From the NCBI RefSeq assembly GCF_039523795.1, contig NZ_BAAAFZ010000026.1, positions 1 through 64,000 of the forward strand: DNA of 64,000 nucleotides. The letters run 5' to 3'. The notes beneath the pieces were generated by a model. It was not told the origin of the DNA and made no database searches. It saw only the letters and a program-made list of their open reading frames with translations. Source of the stretch: Craurococcus roseus (GTDB lineage Bacteria; Pseudomonadota; Alphaproteobacteria; Acetobacterales; Acetobacteraceae). Position numbers and translations under genes: made by a program. Shown piece by piece: positions 18,498-26,569 of the stretch (position 1 is the first letter of the stretch; each line of letters begins with the position of its first letter).

Positions 18498-19534
18498 GCG
18501 CCTCCTTGGACCTCGCGCCCAAGCCGCCGCCGCTGGTGCGCCTGCGCGACCTTTCCGTCCGCTTCGTGTCGCGCGACGCCACCGTCCATGCGGTCAACGG
18601 CGTGGACCTCGACCTGGCGACGGGCGAGGTGCTCTGCATCCTGGGCGAGAGCGGTTCCGGCAAGTCCGTGACGCTGCGCGCCCTCATGCGCCTCTTGCCC
18701 CGCACCGCCCGCGTGGAAGGCGAGATCCAGGTCGCCGGCCGCGACGTGCAGGCCATGGGCGAGCGCGAGTTGCAGGACTTCCGCGGCGGCGACGTGGCGA
18801 TGATCTTCCAGGAGCCGATGACGGCACTGGACCCGGTGTTCACCATCGGCCAGCAGATCGGGGAGACGGTGCGCCGGCACGAGAAGGCCTCCCGCCGCGA
18901 GGCCGACGCCCGCGCGCTCGAACTCCTGGAATTGGTGCAGATCCCCTCCGCCAAGCGCCGCCTGTCCGCCTACCCGCACGAGCTGTCCGGGGGCCTTCGC
19001 CAGCGCGCCATGATCGCCGTCGCGCTGGCCTGCCGCCCCAAGCTGCTGCTCGCCGACGAGCCGACCACGGCGCTGGACGCCACCGTCCAGATCCAGGTGC
19101 TGCTGCTGCTCCGCAAGTTGCAGGAGCAACTCGGCATGGGCGTCGTCTTCGTCACCCACGACCTCGGCGTCGCCGGCGAGATCGCCGACCGGGTGGCGGT
19201 GATGTACGCCGGCAAGGTGGTGGAGGAGGGGCCGGTCGGCCCGCTCATGGCCGGCCCGCTGCACCCCTACCCGCGCGGCCTGCTCGGCGCGACGGTGCAT
19301 CCGGGGATGCGCGGCCAGCGCCTCACCACCATCCCCGGCGCGCCGCCCTCCCTGGAGCGCGTCCCGACCGGCTGCCCCTTCGCGCCGCGCTGCCCGGAGG
19401 TGGAGCCGGCCTGCACGGCGGCCGTGCCGGCGCCGCGCTCGCCGGTGCCCGGCCGCTCCGCGCGCTGCATCCACGTCGCCGCCCCGGCCAATCGCCGCCC
19501 CACGATGCCGCTCGGCCACCCCTTGCTCGGGTGA
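18494..19534 (+). CDS. oligopeptide/dipeptide-type ABC transporter ATPase (DppD/OppD-like)
   Basis: A 346-residue partner ATPase of the gene before it. Walker A GESGSGKS at residues 51-58, the D-subunit features VAMIFQEPMTALDPVFTIGQQI, signature LSGGLRQRAMIA, Walker B LLLADEPTTALD and the oligo_HPY C-terminal extension with CPFAPRCPEVEPAC. The ATG overlaps the previous stop (ATGA), so the two ATPases are made together. In most dpp/opp operons D precedes F; here the order is reversed and the membrane and binding components are missing, either because they are elsewhere or because these ATPases serve several permeases. Confidence 0.9.
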   Translation: MSASLDLAPKPPPLVRLRDLSVRFVSRDATVHAVNGVDLDLATGEVLCILGESGSGKSVTLRALMRLLPRTARVEGEIQVAGRDVQAMGERELQDFRGGDVAMIFQEPMTALDPVFTIGQQIGETVRRHEKASRREADARALELLELVQIPSAKRRLSAYPHELSGGLRQRAMIAVALACRPKLLLADEPTTALDATVQIQVLLLLRKLQEQLGMGVVFVTHDLGVAGEIADRVAVMYAGKVVEEGPVGPLMAGPLHPYPRGLLGATVHPGMRGQRLTTIPGAPPSLERVPTGCPFAPRCPEVEPACTAAVPAPRSPVPGRSARCIHVAAPANRRPTMPLGHPLLG

Positions 19535-19603
19535 CGCCGCGCGGCGCGCGCCCTATCCTCGCCCGCAAGGGCGCGCAGCGGCGCCGCGGGAGAGGGACGG
19601 CGG

Positions 19604-21385
19604 ATGACGGACGGCGGCAAGCGGGTGGTGCAGCAGCGGCCCGGCGGCAAGCTCCTGGCGGACGCGCTGGTTGCCCAGGGCGTCACCCACGCCTTCTGCG
19701 TCCCTGGCGAAAGCTACCTCGACCTGCTGGACGGCCTCTACGCCCAACGCAACCGCGTCCAGCTCGTCACCTGCCGCTTCGAAGCCGGCGCCGTCCACAT
19801 GGCGGAGGCCTACGGCAAGCTCACGGGCAAGCCCGGCGTGGCGATCGTGACGCGCGGCCCCGGCGCCTGCCACGCCGCCATCGGCGTACACGTCGCCTTC
19901 CAGGACTCGACGCCGCTGGTGCTCATCGTCGGCCAGATCCCCTTCGAGGAAACCGACCGCGAGTCCTTCCAGGAGGTGGACTACCGCAAGATGTTCGCGC
20001 CGCTCGCCAAGTGGGTGACGCAGATCGACGAGGCCGCGCGCATACCCGAACTCATGGCCCACGCCTTCGACGTGGCGCGCAGCGGCCGCCCCGGCCCCGT
20101 CGTGGTGGCGATCTCGGAGGAGATGCAGCGCGAAACCGCCGCCGTCCCCGACATCGGCCCGGCCCGCGTGCTCCCCCCGCACCCCGCGCCGGAAGCGGTC
20201 CCGGCGATGATGGACATGCTCCGGAAGGCGCAGAAGCCGCTCGCCGTGCTCGGCGGCGGCGGCTGGACCGCGGAGGGCAGGGCGGCGATCCGCGACTTCC
20301 TCCTCGCCAACGACCTGCCCGTCGCCGTCTCCTTCCGCCGGCAAGGATTGTTCGACGGCACCTCGCCCAACTACGCCGGCGACCTCGGCGTCGGCGCCGA
20401 CGCGGCGCTCGTCGCCAAGGCGAAGGAGTGCGACCTGTTCCTCGCCATCGGCACCCGCATGGGCGAGCCGGTGAGCCAGGGCTACACCCTGCTCGACATG
20501 GCCGGCGCCACGCCCATCGTGCAGGTCCACCAGGACCAGGCCGAGATCGGCCGCGTCTACCGCCCCGCCCTCGGCATCACCTCCGACCTCAACGCCTTCG
20601 CCGCTGCGGCCCGCGCCGCCGCGCCGGTTGAGAACCCGCCCTGGGCCGGCTGGACGCGCGAACTCCGCGCCGCGCGCGAAGCGCAGGCCGAGGCGCCGGA
20701 GGTCGGCGGCCCGCTCGACCTCGCAAGCGCGTTGCAAGCGCTGGAGAAGGCTCTGCCGCCCGACACGATCTTCACCACCGACGCCGGCAACTTCGCCACT
20801 TGGCCCACGCGTTTCATGCACGTGCGCGAAGGGCAAGACTTCCTCGGCCCGACGAACGGCGCCATGGGCTACGGCGTGCCGGCCGCCATCGGCGCCGCCG
20901 TTGTCCACCCCGACCGCTGCGTGGTCTGCTTCGTCGGCGACGGCGGGATGCTGATGACGGGCCAGGAGATCGCCACCGCCTTCCACCACTCGGTCGCGCC
21001 GATCGTCCTGGTGTTCAACAACCAGATGTACGGCACCATCCGGATGCACCAGGAGAAGACCTTCCCCGGCCGCGTCTCCGGCACCGCGCTCACCAACCCG
21101 GACTTCGCCCGCTTCATCGAGAGCTTCGGCGGCCACGGCGAGGTGGTGGAGCGCACGGACGACCTAGTGCCCGCCTTCGAGCGCGCCCGCGCCAGCGGCA
21201 AGCCCGCGCTGATCGAGCTCCGCACCGACCCGGAGCAGATCACCAACCGCTCCACCATCGCCCAGCTCCGCGAACAGGCGCGGCGGGCGGCGGAGGGCGC
21301 CTCGACGGCGGCGCAGGCGCCGTCGTCGTCCTCGGTGGCCGCGCGCGCGCCGGAACCGCGCCGGACCAGCCCGCGCCCGCGCTGA
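19604..21385 (+). CDS. thiamine diphosphate-dependent enzyme, acetolactate synthase-like
   Basis: A 593-residue enzyme with the three-domain layout of acetolactate synthase/benzoylformate decarboxylase relatives. N-terminal PYR domain with HAFCVPGESYLDLLDGL and the catalytic Glu in RFEAGAVHMAEAYGK; central NAD/FAD-like domain (about 210-350); PP domain with the TPP motif GDGGMLMTGQEIATA...NNQMYG. The last 40 residues are an Ala/Ser/Pro-rich tail not seen in core enzymes. There is no ilvN-like regulatory subunit gene beside it, so a true biosynthetic acetolactate synthase is unlikely; a 2-keto acid decarboxylase or carboligase role is possible. It starts 69 bases after the ABC ATPase pair. Confidence 0.87.
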   Translation: MTDGGKRVVQQRPGGKLLADALVAQGVTHAFCVPGESYLDLLDGLYAQRNRVQLVTCRFEAGAVHMAEAYGKLTGKPGVAIVTRGPGACHAAIGVHVAFQDSTPLVLIVGQIPFEETDRESFQEVDYRKMFAPLAKWVTQIDEAARIPELMAHAFDVARSGRPGPVVVAISEEMQRETAAVPDIGPARVLPPHPAPEAVPAMMDMLRKAQKPLAVLGGGGWTAEGRAAIRDFLLANDLPVAVSFRRQGLFDGTSPNYAGDLGVGADAALVAKAKECDLFLAIGTRMGEPVSQGYTLLDMAGATPIVQVHQDQAEIGRVYRPALGITSDLNAFAAAARAAAPVENPPWAGWTRELRAAREAQAEAPEVGGPLDLASALQALEKALPPDTIFTTDAGNFATWPTRFMHVREGQDFLGPTNGAMGYGVPAAIGAAVVHPDRCVVCFVGDGGMLMTGQEIATAFHHSVAPIVLVFNNQMYGTIRMHQEKTFPGRVSGTALTNPDFARFIESFGGHGEVVERTDDLVPAFERARASGKPALIELRTDPEQITNRSTIAQLREQARRAAEGASTAAQAPSSSSVAARAPEPRRTSPRPR

Positions 21386-21490
21386 ACCGCGGCCGCCCGC
21401 GCCGCTCGGCCCCGCGCGAGGCCGAGCCGCCGGAGCCGTGACCGCGACTGTTCGCGATCGGCGACGATCAACATTCCGTACCTGAACGCA

Positions 21491-21514
21491 TTGACAGGCG
21501 TTCGTTTCGATCGA
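21491..21514 (+). promoter_or_regulatory. candidate -35 region upstream of the Calx-beta/dehydrogenase gene
   Basis: A perfect TTGACA at 21491-21496 in a locally AT-rich spacer, followed at 17-19 bases by ATCATCTA-type sequence that could serve as a weak -10. It sits about 70 bases upstream of the ATG at 21564. Confidence 0.3.
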
Positions 21515-21563
21515 TCATCTATACCGGGCGCACAACCTCAGATCGTTGCTGAGAAGGTGCGCA

Positions 21564-24314
21564 ATGGCCGCGGACAGCGAAGTCTTCCTCAAGAACAAAG
21601 AAATCCAGGTCGACGAGGAGGCCGGCTCCGCGACGGTGACCATCGTCCGCACCGGCTCGACCGCCGGCGCGGTGACGATCACGTACGGCATCCAAGACTA
21701 CAGCGCCACCGCGAACGAGGACTTCGTCAGCGGCCTCTACGAGGTCACCATGGCGGCCGGCGCGACGGAGATGACCGTCCAGGTCAAGGTGCTGGACGAC
21801 AAGGTCGGGGAGGGCACCGAGCACTTCACCTTCTCGCTGGTCAGCGTCGAAGGCGCCGGCCTCGGCGTCCCGCGCAATTCGTGGATTTCGATCCTCGACG
21901 ACGAAGCGCCGTCGCCGCCCGTCGTGGAGCCGCCGCTCAAGTCGGACTACGTCGTGGACCAGAAAACGCTGGTCAGCGGCCTCGACCGGCCGGTGAAGTT
22001 CGAGTTCTCGCCCGTGGACCCGACCCGCGTCTACGTCGCGGAGAAGGGCGGGACGGTCAAGATCGCCGACCTCGACGACGGCACCGCCACCACCCTGCTC
22101 GACCTCCGCGCCCGCGTGAACGACTACGGCGACCGCGGCCTGCTCGACGTCGCCCTGCACCCGGACTTCGCCAAGAACGGCTACATCTACGTCTTCGCCG
22201 TCATCGACCCGAGCGACACCGCCGGCCTGAAGGACGAAGCCGGCCCGGACGGCTCCGGCAACCGCTACGCCCAGGTGCTGCGCTACACCGCCGATGCCGA
22301 AACGGGGTTCACCACGATCAAGCAGGGCAGCGAGTTGGTGCTGCTCGGCGGCGCCGGGCGGACGCTGAAGGACATCAGCGGCGACGGCGTGAAGGACTTC
22401 ATGAAGCCGGAGTTCGCGGACTTGCCGTCCTCCGAACGCTACATCAACCAAGCGGCGCCTGCGCAGAAGGCGGTCAACGGCGTCAAGCAGGACTTCATCA
22501 AGGTCGACTCGATGACCCACGCCGGCGGCTCGCTCACCTTCGGGCCGGACGGCGCGCTCTACGTGGGCATCGGCGACGGCGCTTCGCCCAACTACGCCGA
22601 CCCGCATTCCTACGACGTCCAGAACCTCGACAGCCTTTCGGGCAAGATCCTCCGGGTGGACCCGCTCACCGGCCGGGGCCTCGCGGACAACCCGTTCGCG
22701 GGCGGCGTCGGGCTGGACACCAACAAGGCCAAGGTCTGGCAATCCGGCCTGCGCAACCCGTTCTCGACGGCGTTCGACACGGAAGGCCGGTTCTTCATCT
22801 CCAACACCGGCTGGAACCTGTGGGAGTCGATCCTTCAGGGCGGGAAGGGCGCCAACTTCGGTTGGCCCTTCTACGAAGGCGCCGACGGCGGGGTGTCGAC
22901 GCCTTCGCAGTTCTACAGGCAGTTGTACGAGGCCAAGGAGTTCTACGCCGCGGTGGAGCGGGGCGAGGTGTCCATCACGGCGCCCTTCCGCGCCTTTTCC
23001 CACTACGACGGCGACCCCGGCTACCAGGTCCAGGCCATCACCGCCGGGTCCTCGGTCTACACCGGCGACAAGTACCCCGAAGCCCTCAAGAACGACTTCT
23101 TCTTCACGGACTACGTCGACGGCGAAGTCTTCGCGGTGGACGCGAAGGACCGGACGGAGCTGAAATTCCTTTGGCAAGGCGCCCCCGCAGACGTCCCCAT
23201 CGACTTCGTCCAGGGCCCCGACGGGTACGTGTACTACGCCAAGCTCGCCTACTTCCAACCCGGCGCCGGCGAGATCGGCCGGCTCGAAATCTCCGCCATC
23301 GAACAACCGCCGCCGCCTCTGCCGCCCACCTACTACGGCACCGAGGGCGACGACCGCCTCGCCTTGGGGAACGGTGACGAAATCCTCGACGGCCTAGGCG
23401 GTCGAGACTGGGTGGACATGCTGGCCGAAGGGCGCCGCGGCAGCGCCGTTTCGGCGCGAGCGGACGGCAAGGTCGAGGTGGCCCACGACGGCCAGACCGA
23501 CGCCTTGGCCAACGTCGAGGAGATCCGCTTCGCCGACGGGCGCCTCGCCTTCGACCCGGCCGACCCGGCGGCGAAGGTCCTGCGCCTGTACGAAGCCGCG
23601 CTGGACCGCCTGCCGGACCAGGACGGCCTCAACTTCTGGATCGACGCCGTGCAGGAAGGACGGCCGCTGGCGTTGCTGGCGGAACGCTTCCTGTCTTCCC
23701 CCGAATTCGGCGCCCGCTCCGGCGGCGTCTCTGGCGACGGCGCCTTCGTGGACCGGCTCTACATCAACGTGCTCGGCCGCGCCGGCGAAGTGGAAGGCCG
23801 CGCTTTCTGGGTGGGCGTGCTCGACAGCGGTGGCGCGGGCCGCGCCGAGGTGCTCGCCGCCTTCTCCGAAAGCATCGAGAACAAGGCGGGCACCGCGGCC
23901 CTGGTCCGCGACGGCATCTGGGACCGCTCCGAAGAAGCGATGGAGGCGGCGCGCCTCTACGACACCGTGTTCGGCCGCCGCCCGGACGTGGAAGGCCTGA
24001 CTTTCTGGAAGAACCGCCTGGAGAGCGGCGACGCCACGCTGGCGCAGGTGGCGGACGCCTTCGTCGGAGGCGCCGAGTTCCGGGGCAGGTACGGCAACCT
24101 CGACAACCGCGCCTTCGTCCAGGCCCTATACGAGAACACGCTGGACCGGCCCGCCGACCGGGCGGGGCTCGACTTCTGGGGCGGCCAACTCGACGCCGGC
24201 GCGGCCCGCTCCAAGGTGGTGCTGGACTTCTCCGAAAGCGCCGAGCACGTCGCGCTGACCGCGCCCGCCATCGGCGGCGAGGACCCGTCCCGGTTCGGCA
24301 TCCTGTTCGTGTGA
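21564..24314 (+). CDS. large secreted protein: Calx-beta, PQQ-type sugar dehydrogenase propeller, DUF4214 repeats
   Basis: A 916-residue multidomain protein. Residues about 5-112 form a Calx-beta domain (FLKNKEIQVDEEAGSATVTI ... VGEGTEHFTFSLVSVEG). Residues about 128-580 are a glucose/sorbosone dehydrogenase beta-propeller (VSGLDRPVKFEFSP, HAGGSLTFGPDGALYVGIGDG, LRNPFSTAFD, NFGWPFYEG). A GTEGDD...LDGLGGRDWVD segment recalls an RTX repeat, then four LY..L.R..D..G..FW repeats (starting about 671, 728, 795, 851) form DUF4214 units. No N-terminal signal peptide; the C-terminus FGILFV is hydrophobic, as in many type I secretion substrates. ATG 21564 has AGAAGG seven bases upstream. Likely an extracellular sugar-oxidising or surface-binding protein; no secretion genes adjoin. 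Confidence 0.85.
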   Translation: MAADSEVFLKNKEIQVDEEAGSATVTIVRTGSTAGAVTITYGIQDYSATANEDFVSGLYEVTMAAGATEMTVQVKVLDDKVGEGTEHFTFSLVSVEGAGLGVPRNSWISILDDEAPSPPVVEPPLKSDYVVDQKTLVSGLDRPVKFEFSPVDPTRVYVAEKGGTVKIADLDDGTATTLLDLRARVNDYGDRGLLDVALHPDFAKNGYIYVFAVIDPSDTAGLKDEAGPDGSGNRYAQVLRYTADAETGFTTIKQGSELVLLGGAGRTLKDISGDGVKDFMKPEFADLPSSERYINQAAPAQKAVNGVKQDFIKVDSMTHAGGSLTFGPDGALYVGIGDGASPNYADPHSYDVQNLDSLSGKILRVDPLTGRGLADNPFAGGVGLDTNKAKVWQSGLRNPFSTAFDTEGRFFISNTGWNLWESILQGGKGANFGWPFYEGADGGVSTPSQFYRQLYEAKEFYAAVERGEVSITAPFRAFSHYDGDPGYQVQAITAGSSVYTGDKYPEALKNDFFFTDYVDGEVFAVDAKDRTELKFLWQGAPADVPIDFVQGPDGYVYYAKLAYFQPGAGEIGRLEISAIEQPPPPLPPTYYGTEGDDRLALGNGDEILDGLGGRDWVDMLAEGRRGSAVSARADGKVEVAHDGQTDALANVEEIRFADGRLAFDPADPAAKVLRLYEAALDRLPDQDGLNFWIDAVQEGRPLALLAERFLSSPEFGARSGGVSGDGAFVDRLYINVLGRAGEVEGRAFWVGVLDSGGAGRAEVLAAFSESIENKAGTAALVRDGIWDRSEEAMEAARLYDTVFGRRPDVEGLTFWKNRLESGDATLAQVADAFVGGAEFRGRYGNLDNRAFVQALYENTLDRPADRAGLDFWGGQLDAGAARSKVVLDFSESAEHVALTAPAIGGEDPSRFGILFV

Positions 24315-24539
24315 CGGGGGAGGGGCGGCCCGCCCTGGCGGCGGCGCTCCGTGCCCCATCCCGCAAGGCGCGCGCTTCCGGGCGCGAGGCCGCGCGCCCC
24401 GCCGTCACCGCCGCCGCCGGCCGGCGCGCCGGCACCAACGGAGCCTTGGCGCGTTGGTGCCGACCGTAGGCGAGGACGGCGCCGCCCCGCGCCCGCGGCG
24501 CCGGCGTCACCCCCCGGCGGCTCGGGAGGGGAGACGCGC

Positions 24540-25196
24540 GTGCCGCTGCTGACGAAGGACGACATCCGGCGGCAATCCGCGTTCGCTTGGGCCTGCTTGG
24601 CCGCGATGGCCGCGGTCGCGGCGTGGTTCTGGTGGCTGGACAAGCGCGGCGCGGCGATGGGCACGCTCGCGGCCCTCGCCGGGTGCCTGGGCCTGCTCCT
24701 GCCGCCGCGGGAACGCATGGCGGCGCTGCCGTGGCGGGTGCGGGCGCTGCCCCGGTGGGCGGACGCAGCGCCCGTGCTCGCGGCGCTGCTGTCGAGCCCC
24801 GGCTACGGCCTGAACTGGTTCTACGGCGCGAACCCCTACGACGAAACGGTGCATCTGGTGAGCGGCGCGCTGGCCGGCGCCGTTTTCGCGGCGCTGCTGG
24901 AGGTGGACGGGCTCCGGCGCGGCGCCAAGCGGCTCGCGGCCGCGGGCTTGGCCTTCGGTCTCGGCGTCGGCGTCGCGTGGGAGGCCTTCGAAGCGGCCGT
25001 CGGGCTGATCGGCGATTGGACCGACACCTGGACGGACGCGGTCCTGACGGCGTCGGGCACGGCGCTCGGCGCCGCCCTGGCCGGGTCGCGCCGCCGCGGC
25101 CAAGCCGCCGGCCAGGGCGCTGCCGCCGCGGGGCCAGGAAGCGCCGAACCGCGCGCGGCGGGCCCCTGGGAAAGGGCCGGCGGGCCGTCGGGGTGA
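24540..25196 (+). CDS. integral membrane protein, DUF2238/YjdF-like
   Basis: A 218-residue membrane protein with four or more hydrophobic segments. The stretch NPYDETVHLVSGALAGAVFAALLE and WEAFEAAVGLIGDWTDTWTDAVLTASGTALGA, with conserved Asp/His/Glu/Trp, resemble the DUF2238 (YjdF) family. GTG at 24540 is chosen because GGGAGGGGAGA lies just upstream and the 63 preceding open codons are low-complexity Pro/Ala/Arg. The C-terminal 40 residues are Gly/Ala-rich. Function unknown. The following phosphohydrolase gene starts 83 bases later in the same direction. Confidence 0.7.
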   Translation: MPLLTKDDIRRQSAFAWACLAAMAAVAAWFWWLDKRGAAMGTLAALAGCLGLLLPPRERMAALPWRVRALPRWADAAPVLAALLSSPGYGLNWFYGANPYDETVHLVSGALAGAVFAALLEVDGLRRGAKRLAAAGLAFGLGVGVAWEAFEAAVGLIGDWTDTWTDAVLTASGTALGAALAGSRRRGQAAGQGAAAAGPGSAEPRAAGPWERAGGPSG

Positions 25197-25278
25197 GCGG
25201 CCGCGCCGCCCTGCCGCCCGCTAGCCCGCTTCGCTCCCGCCCCGCGCCCGACGCGCTTCCGAAAGCAGCAACCACGCC

Positions 25279-26067
25279 ATGCTCGTCGCCACCTACAACG
25301 CCCACCGCGGCCGCGGCCTCAACCCGGCCGGGCCGTTCCGGCCGGACCGCATCGCGGGGGTCATCGCCGAGATCCGCCCGGACCTGATCGCCCTGCAAGA
25401 GGCCCAGCACTACCTCCGGCCGGGCGTGCCCATGCTGGACGCCGCGGCCATCGAGCGCGACCTCGGCTTGCGCCTCCTGCGCGTCCCCTCCGTGGCCCAC
25501 CGCCCGGGCGACCACCAGGGCTGGCGCGGCAACCTGGTGCTGGTCCGGCGCGACGCCGCGGTGCTTCGCCCGCCGGTCGGCCTGCGGCTCGGCGGCCTGG
25601 AGCCGCGCGGCGCGGTGATGGCCGAGCTCGACCTCGGCCACGGGCCGTTCCGGCTGATCGCGGCCCACCTCAGCCTGGGGCCGGAGCGGCGGGCGCTCCA
25701 GGCCGAGGCGCTGCTGGCGGCCATGCGGACCGGCGCCGGCGACCGGCTGCCGACCTTGCTGCTCGGCGACCTCAACGAGTGGCGCCAGGGCGCCTCCGCC
25801 CTCGGCGTGCTCGAAGCCGCCTTCGGCGCAGCGCCGCGCGCGCCCACCTTTCCGGTGTTCCGCCCCTTCTTGAAGCTGGACGCGATCATGGGGCGCCCGC
25901 GCGGGCTGGTGCCCGGCGTCGAAGCGCACGACACGCCCCTGGCCCGGCGCGCTTCCGACCACCTGCCGCTCAAGGCGCGCATCGACACCGCCGTCCTCCG
26001 GGCCGCCTCCGCCGGTGGCGCCGCCTGCCGCGGCCACGGCGCGGCTACCGGCGCGGCCGGGCGCTGA
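25279..26067 (+). CDS. endonuclease/exonuclease/phosphatase (EEP) family protein
   Basis: A 262-residue EEP-fold hydrolase. N-terminal TYNAHRG, metal-binding Glu in LIALQEAQHY, LIAAHLSLGPERRALQAE, LLLGDLNEW with the catalytic Asp/Asn pair, and terminal ASDHLPLKARI with the Asp-His pair mark a complete active site. It has no signal peptide, so a cytoplasmic phosphodiesterase or lipid/nucleic acid hydrolase is possible; substrate cannot be inferred. Family relatives near cardiolipin synthase genes act in phospholipid metabolism, but no such gene is here. The C-terminal 20 residues are low complexity. Confidence 0.88.
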   Translation: MLVATYNAHRGRGLNPAGPFRPDRIAGVIAEIRPDLIALQEAQHYLRPGVPMLDAAAIERDLGLRLLRVPSVAHRPGDHQGWRGNLVLVRRDAAVLRPPVGLRLGGLEPRGAVMAELDLGHGPFRLIAAHLSLGPERRALQAEALLAAMRTGAGDRLPTLLLGDLNEWRQGASALGVLEAAFGAAPRAPTFPVFRPFLKLDAIMGRPRGLVPGVEAHDTPLARRASDHLPLKARIDTAVLRAASAGGAACRGHGAATGAAGR

Positions 26068-26135
26068 CCGCGGGCGCCGCGCGACGGCCGGCGGCCGACG
26101 CGCCGGGCCAGCCTGCGGAGGCAAGCGCCGCACGC

Positions 26136-26567
26136 TCAGGGCGCGGGAGCATCGGCGCCCTCCGGCCCGGCGGCGGGGGTGGACGCCGTGGCGGCGGCCG
26201 AGGCGGAGGGGCGTGCCAGCGCGGCGCCGCCGAACACCAAACGGTCCCGCTCGGCCAGCCCGAGCCCGTCCCACACGTGGCCCGCGCGCTCGTTGTCGGA
26301 GGCCATGGGCGGCCTCGCGCGCCGCATCCGCGCCTCCACGCGGCGGCGCTGCGCCGGCGTCAGCTCTTCCCAGAACTGGGCGAGCCAACGGTTCTGCCGC
26401 AGCCGCTCGCGGGGGTCGTGCGGCGGCGGCCGAGCCGCCGGCGGATTCGGCCGCGGTTCCATGGCGACCACCAACGGCTGCGGCTTCGGCCTGCACGCGC
26501 CGGAACCCAACGCCAACAGGGCCGCTGACAGCAGCAGGACGGCACGGCGCGGCGCCACAAACGGCAC
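26136..26567 (-). CDS. small exported protein of unknown function
   Basis: About 143 residues. A hydrophobic signal segment (AVLLLSAALLALGSGAC) ends in SGAC, a weak lipobox, so it may be a lipoprotein. It is followed by a Pro/Arg-rich linker and a helical segment rich in charge (DPRERLRQNRWLAQFWEELTPAQRRRVEARMRR) of the kind found in DUF3106-like or periplasmic stress proteins; the C-terminus is Ala/Ser-rich. Start GTG 26567 lies two bases after the stop of the upstream gamma-glutamyltransferase gene; GTG 26558 is an alternative. Probably cotranscribed with it. No firm family assignment. Confidence 0.55.
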   Translation of the reverse strand: MPFVAPRRAVLLLSAALLALGSGACRPKPQPLVVAMEPRPNPPAARPPPHDPRERLRQNRWLAQFWEELTPAQRRRVEARMRRARPPMASDNERAGHVWDGLGLAERDRLVFGGAALARPSASAAATASTPAAGPEGADAPAP

Positions 26568-26569
26568 GC

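Noticed and set aside
17433..19534. Phosphonate transporter PhnC-type ATPases
   Set aside because: C-terminal oligopeptide-type extension with its Cys cluster and domain order are of the Dpp/Opp class, and they are far from the phn genes.
19604..21385. Biosynthetic acetolactate synthase IlvB
   Set aside because: No ilvN or ilvC beside it, and the protein has a low-complexity tail; kept as acetolactate synthase-like.
23764..26496. A 910-codon open frame on the minus strand
   Set aside because: Runs antisense to the DUF4214 end, a membrane protein and the EEP phosphohydrolase; no family-like sequence.
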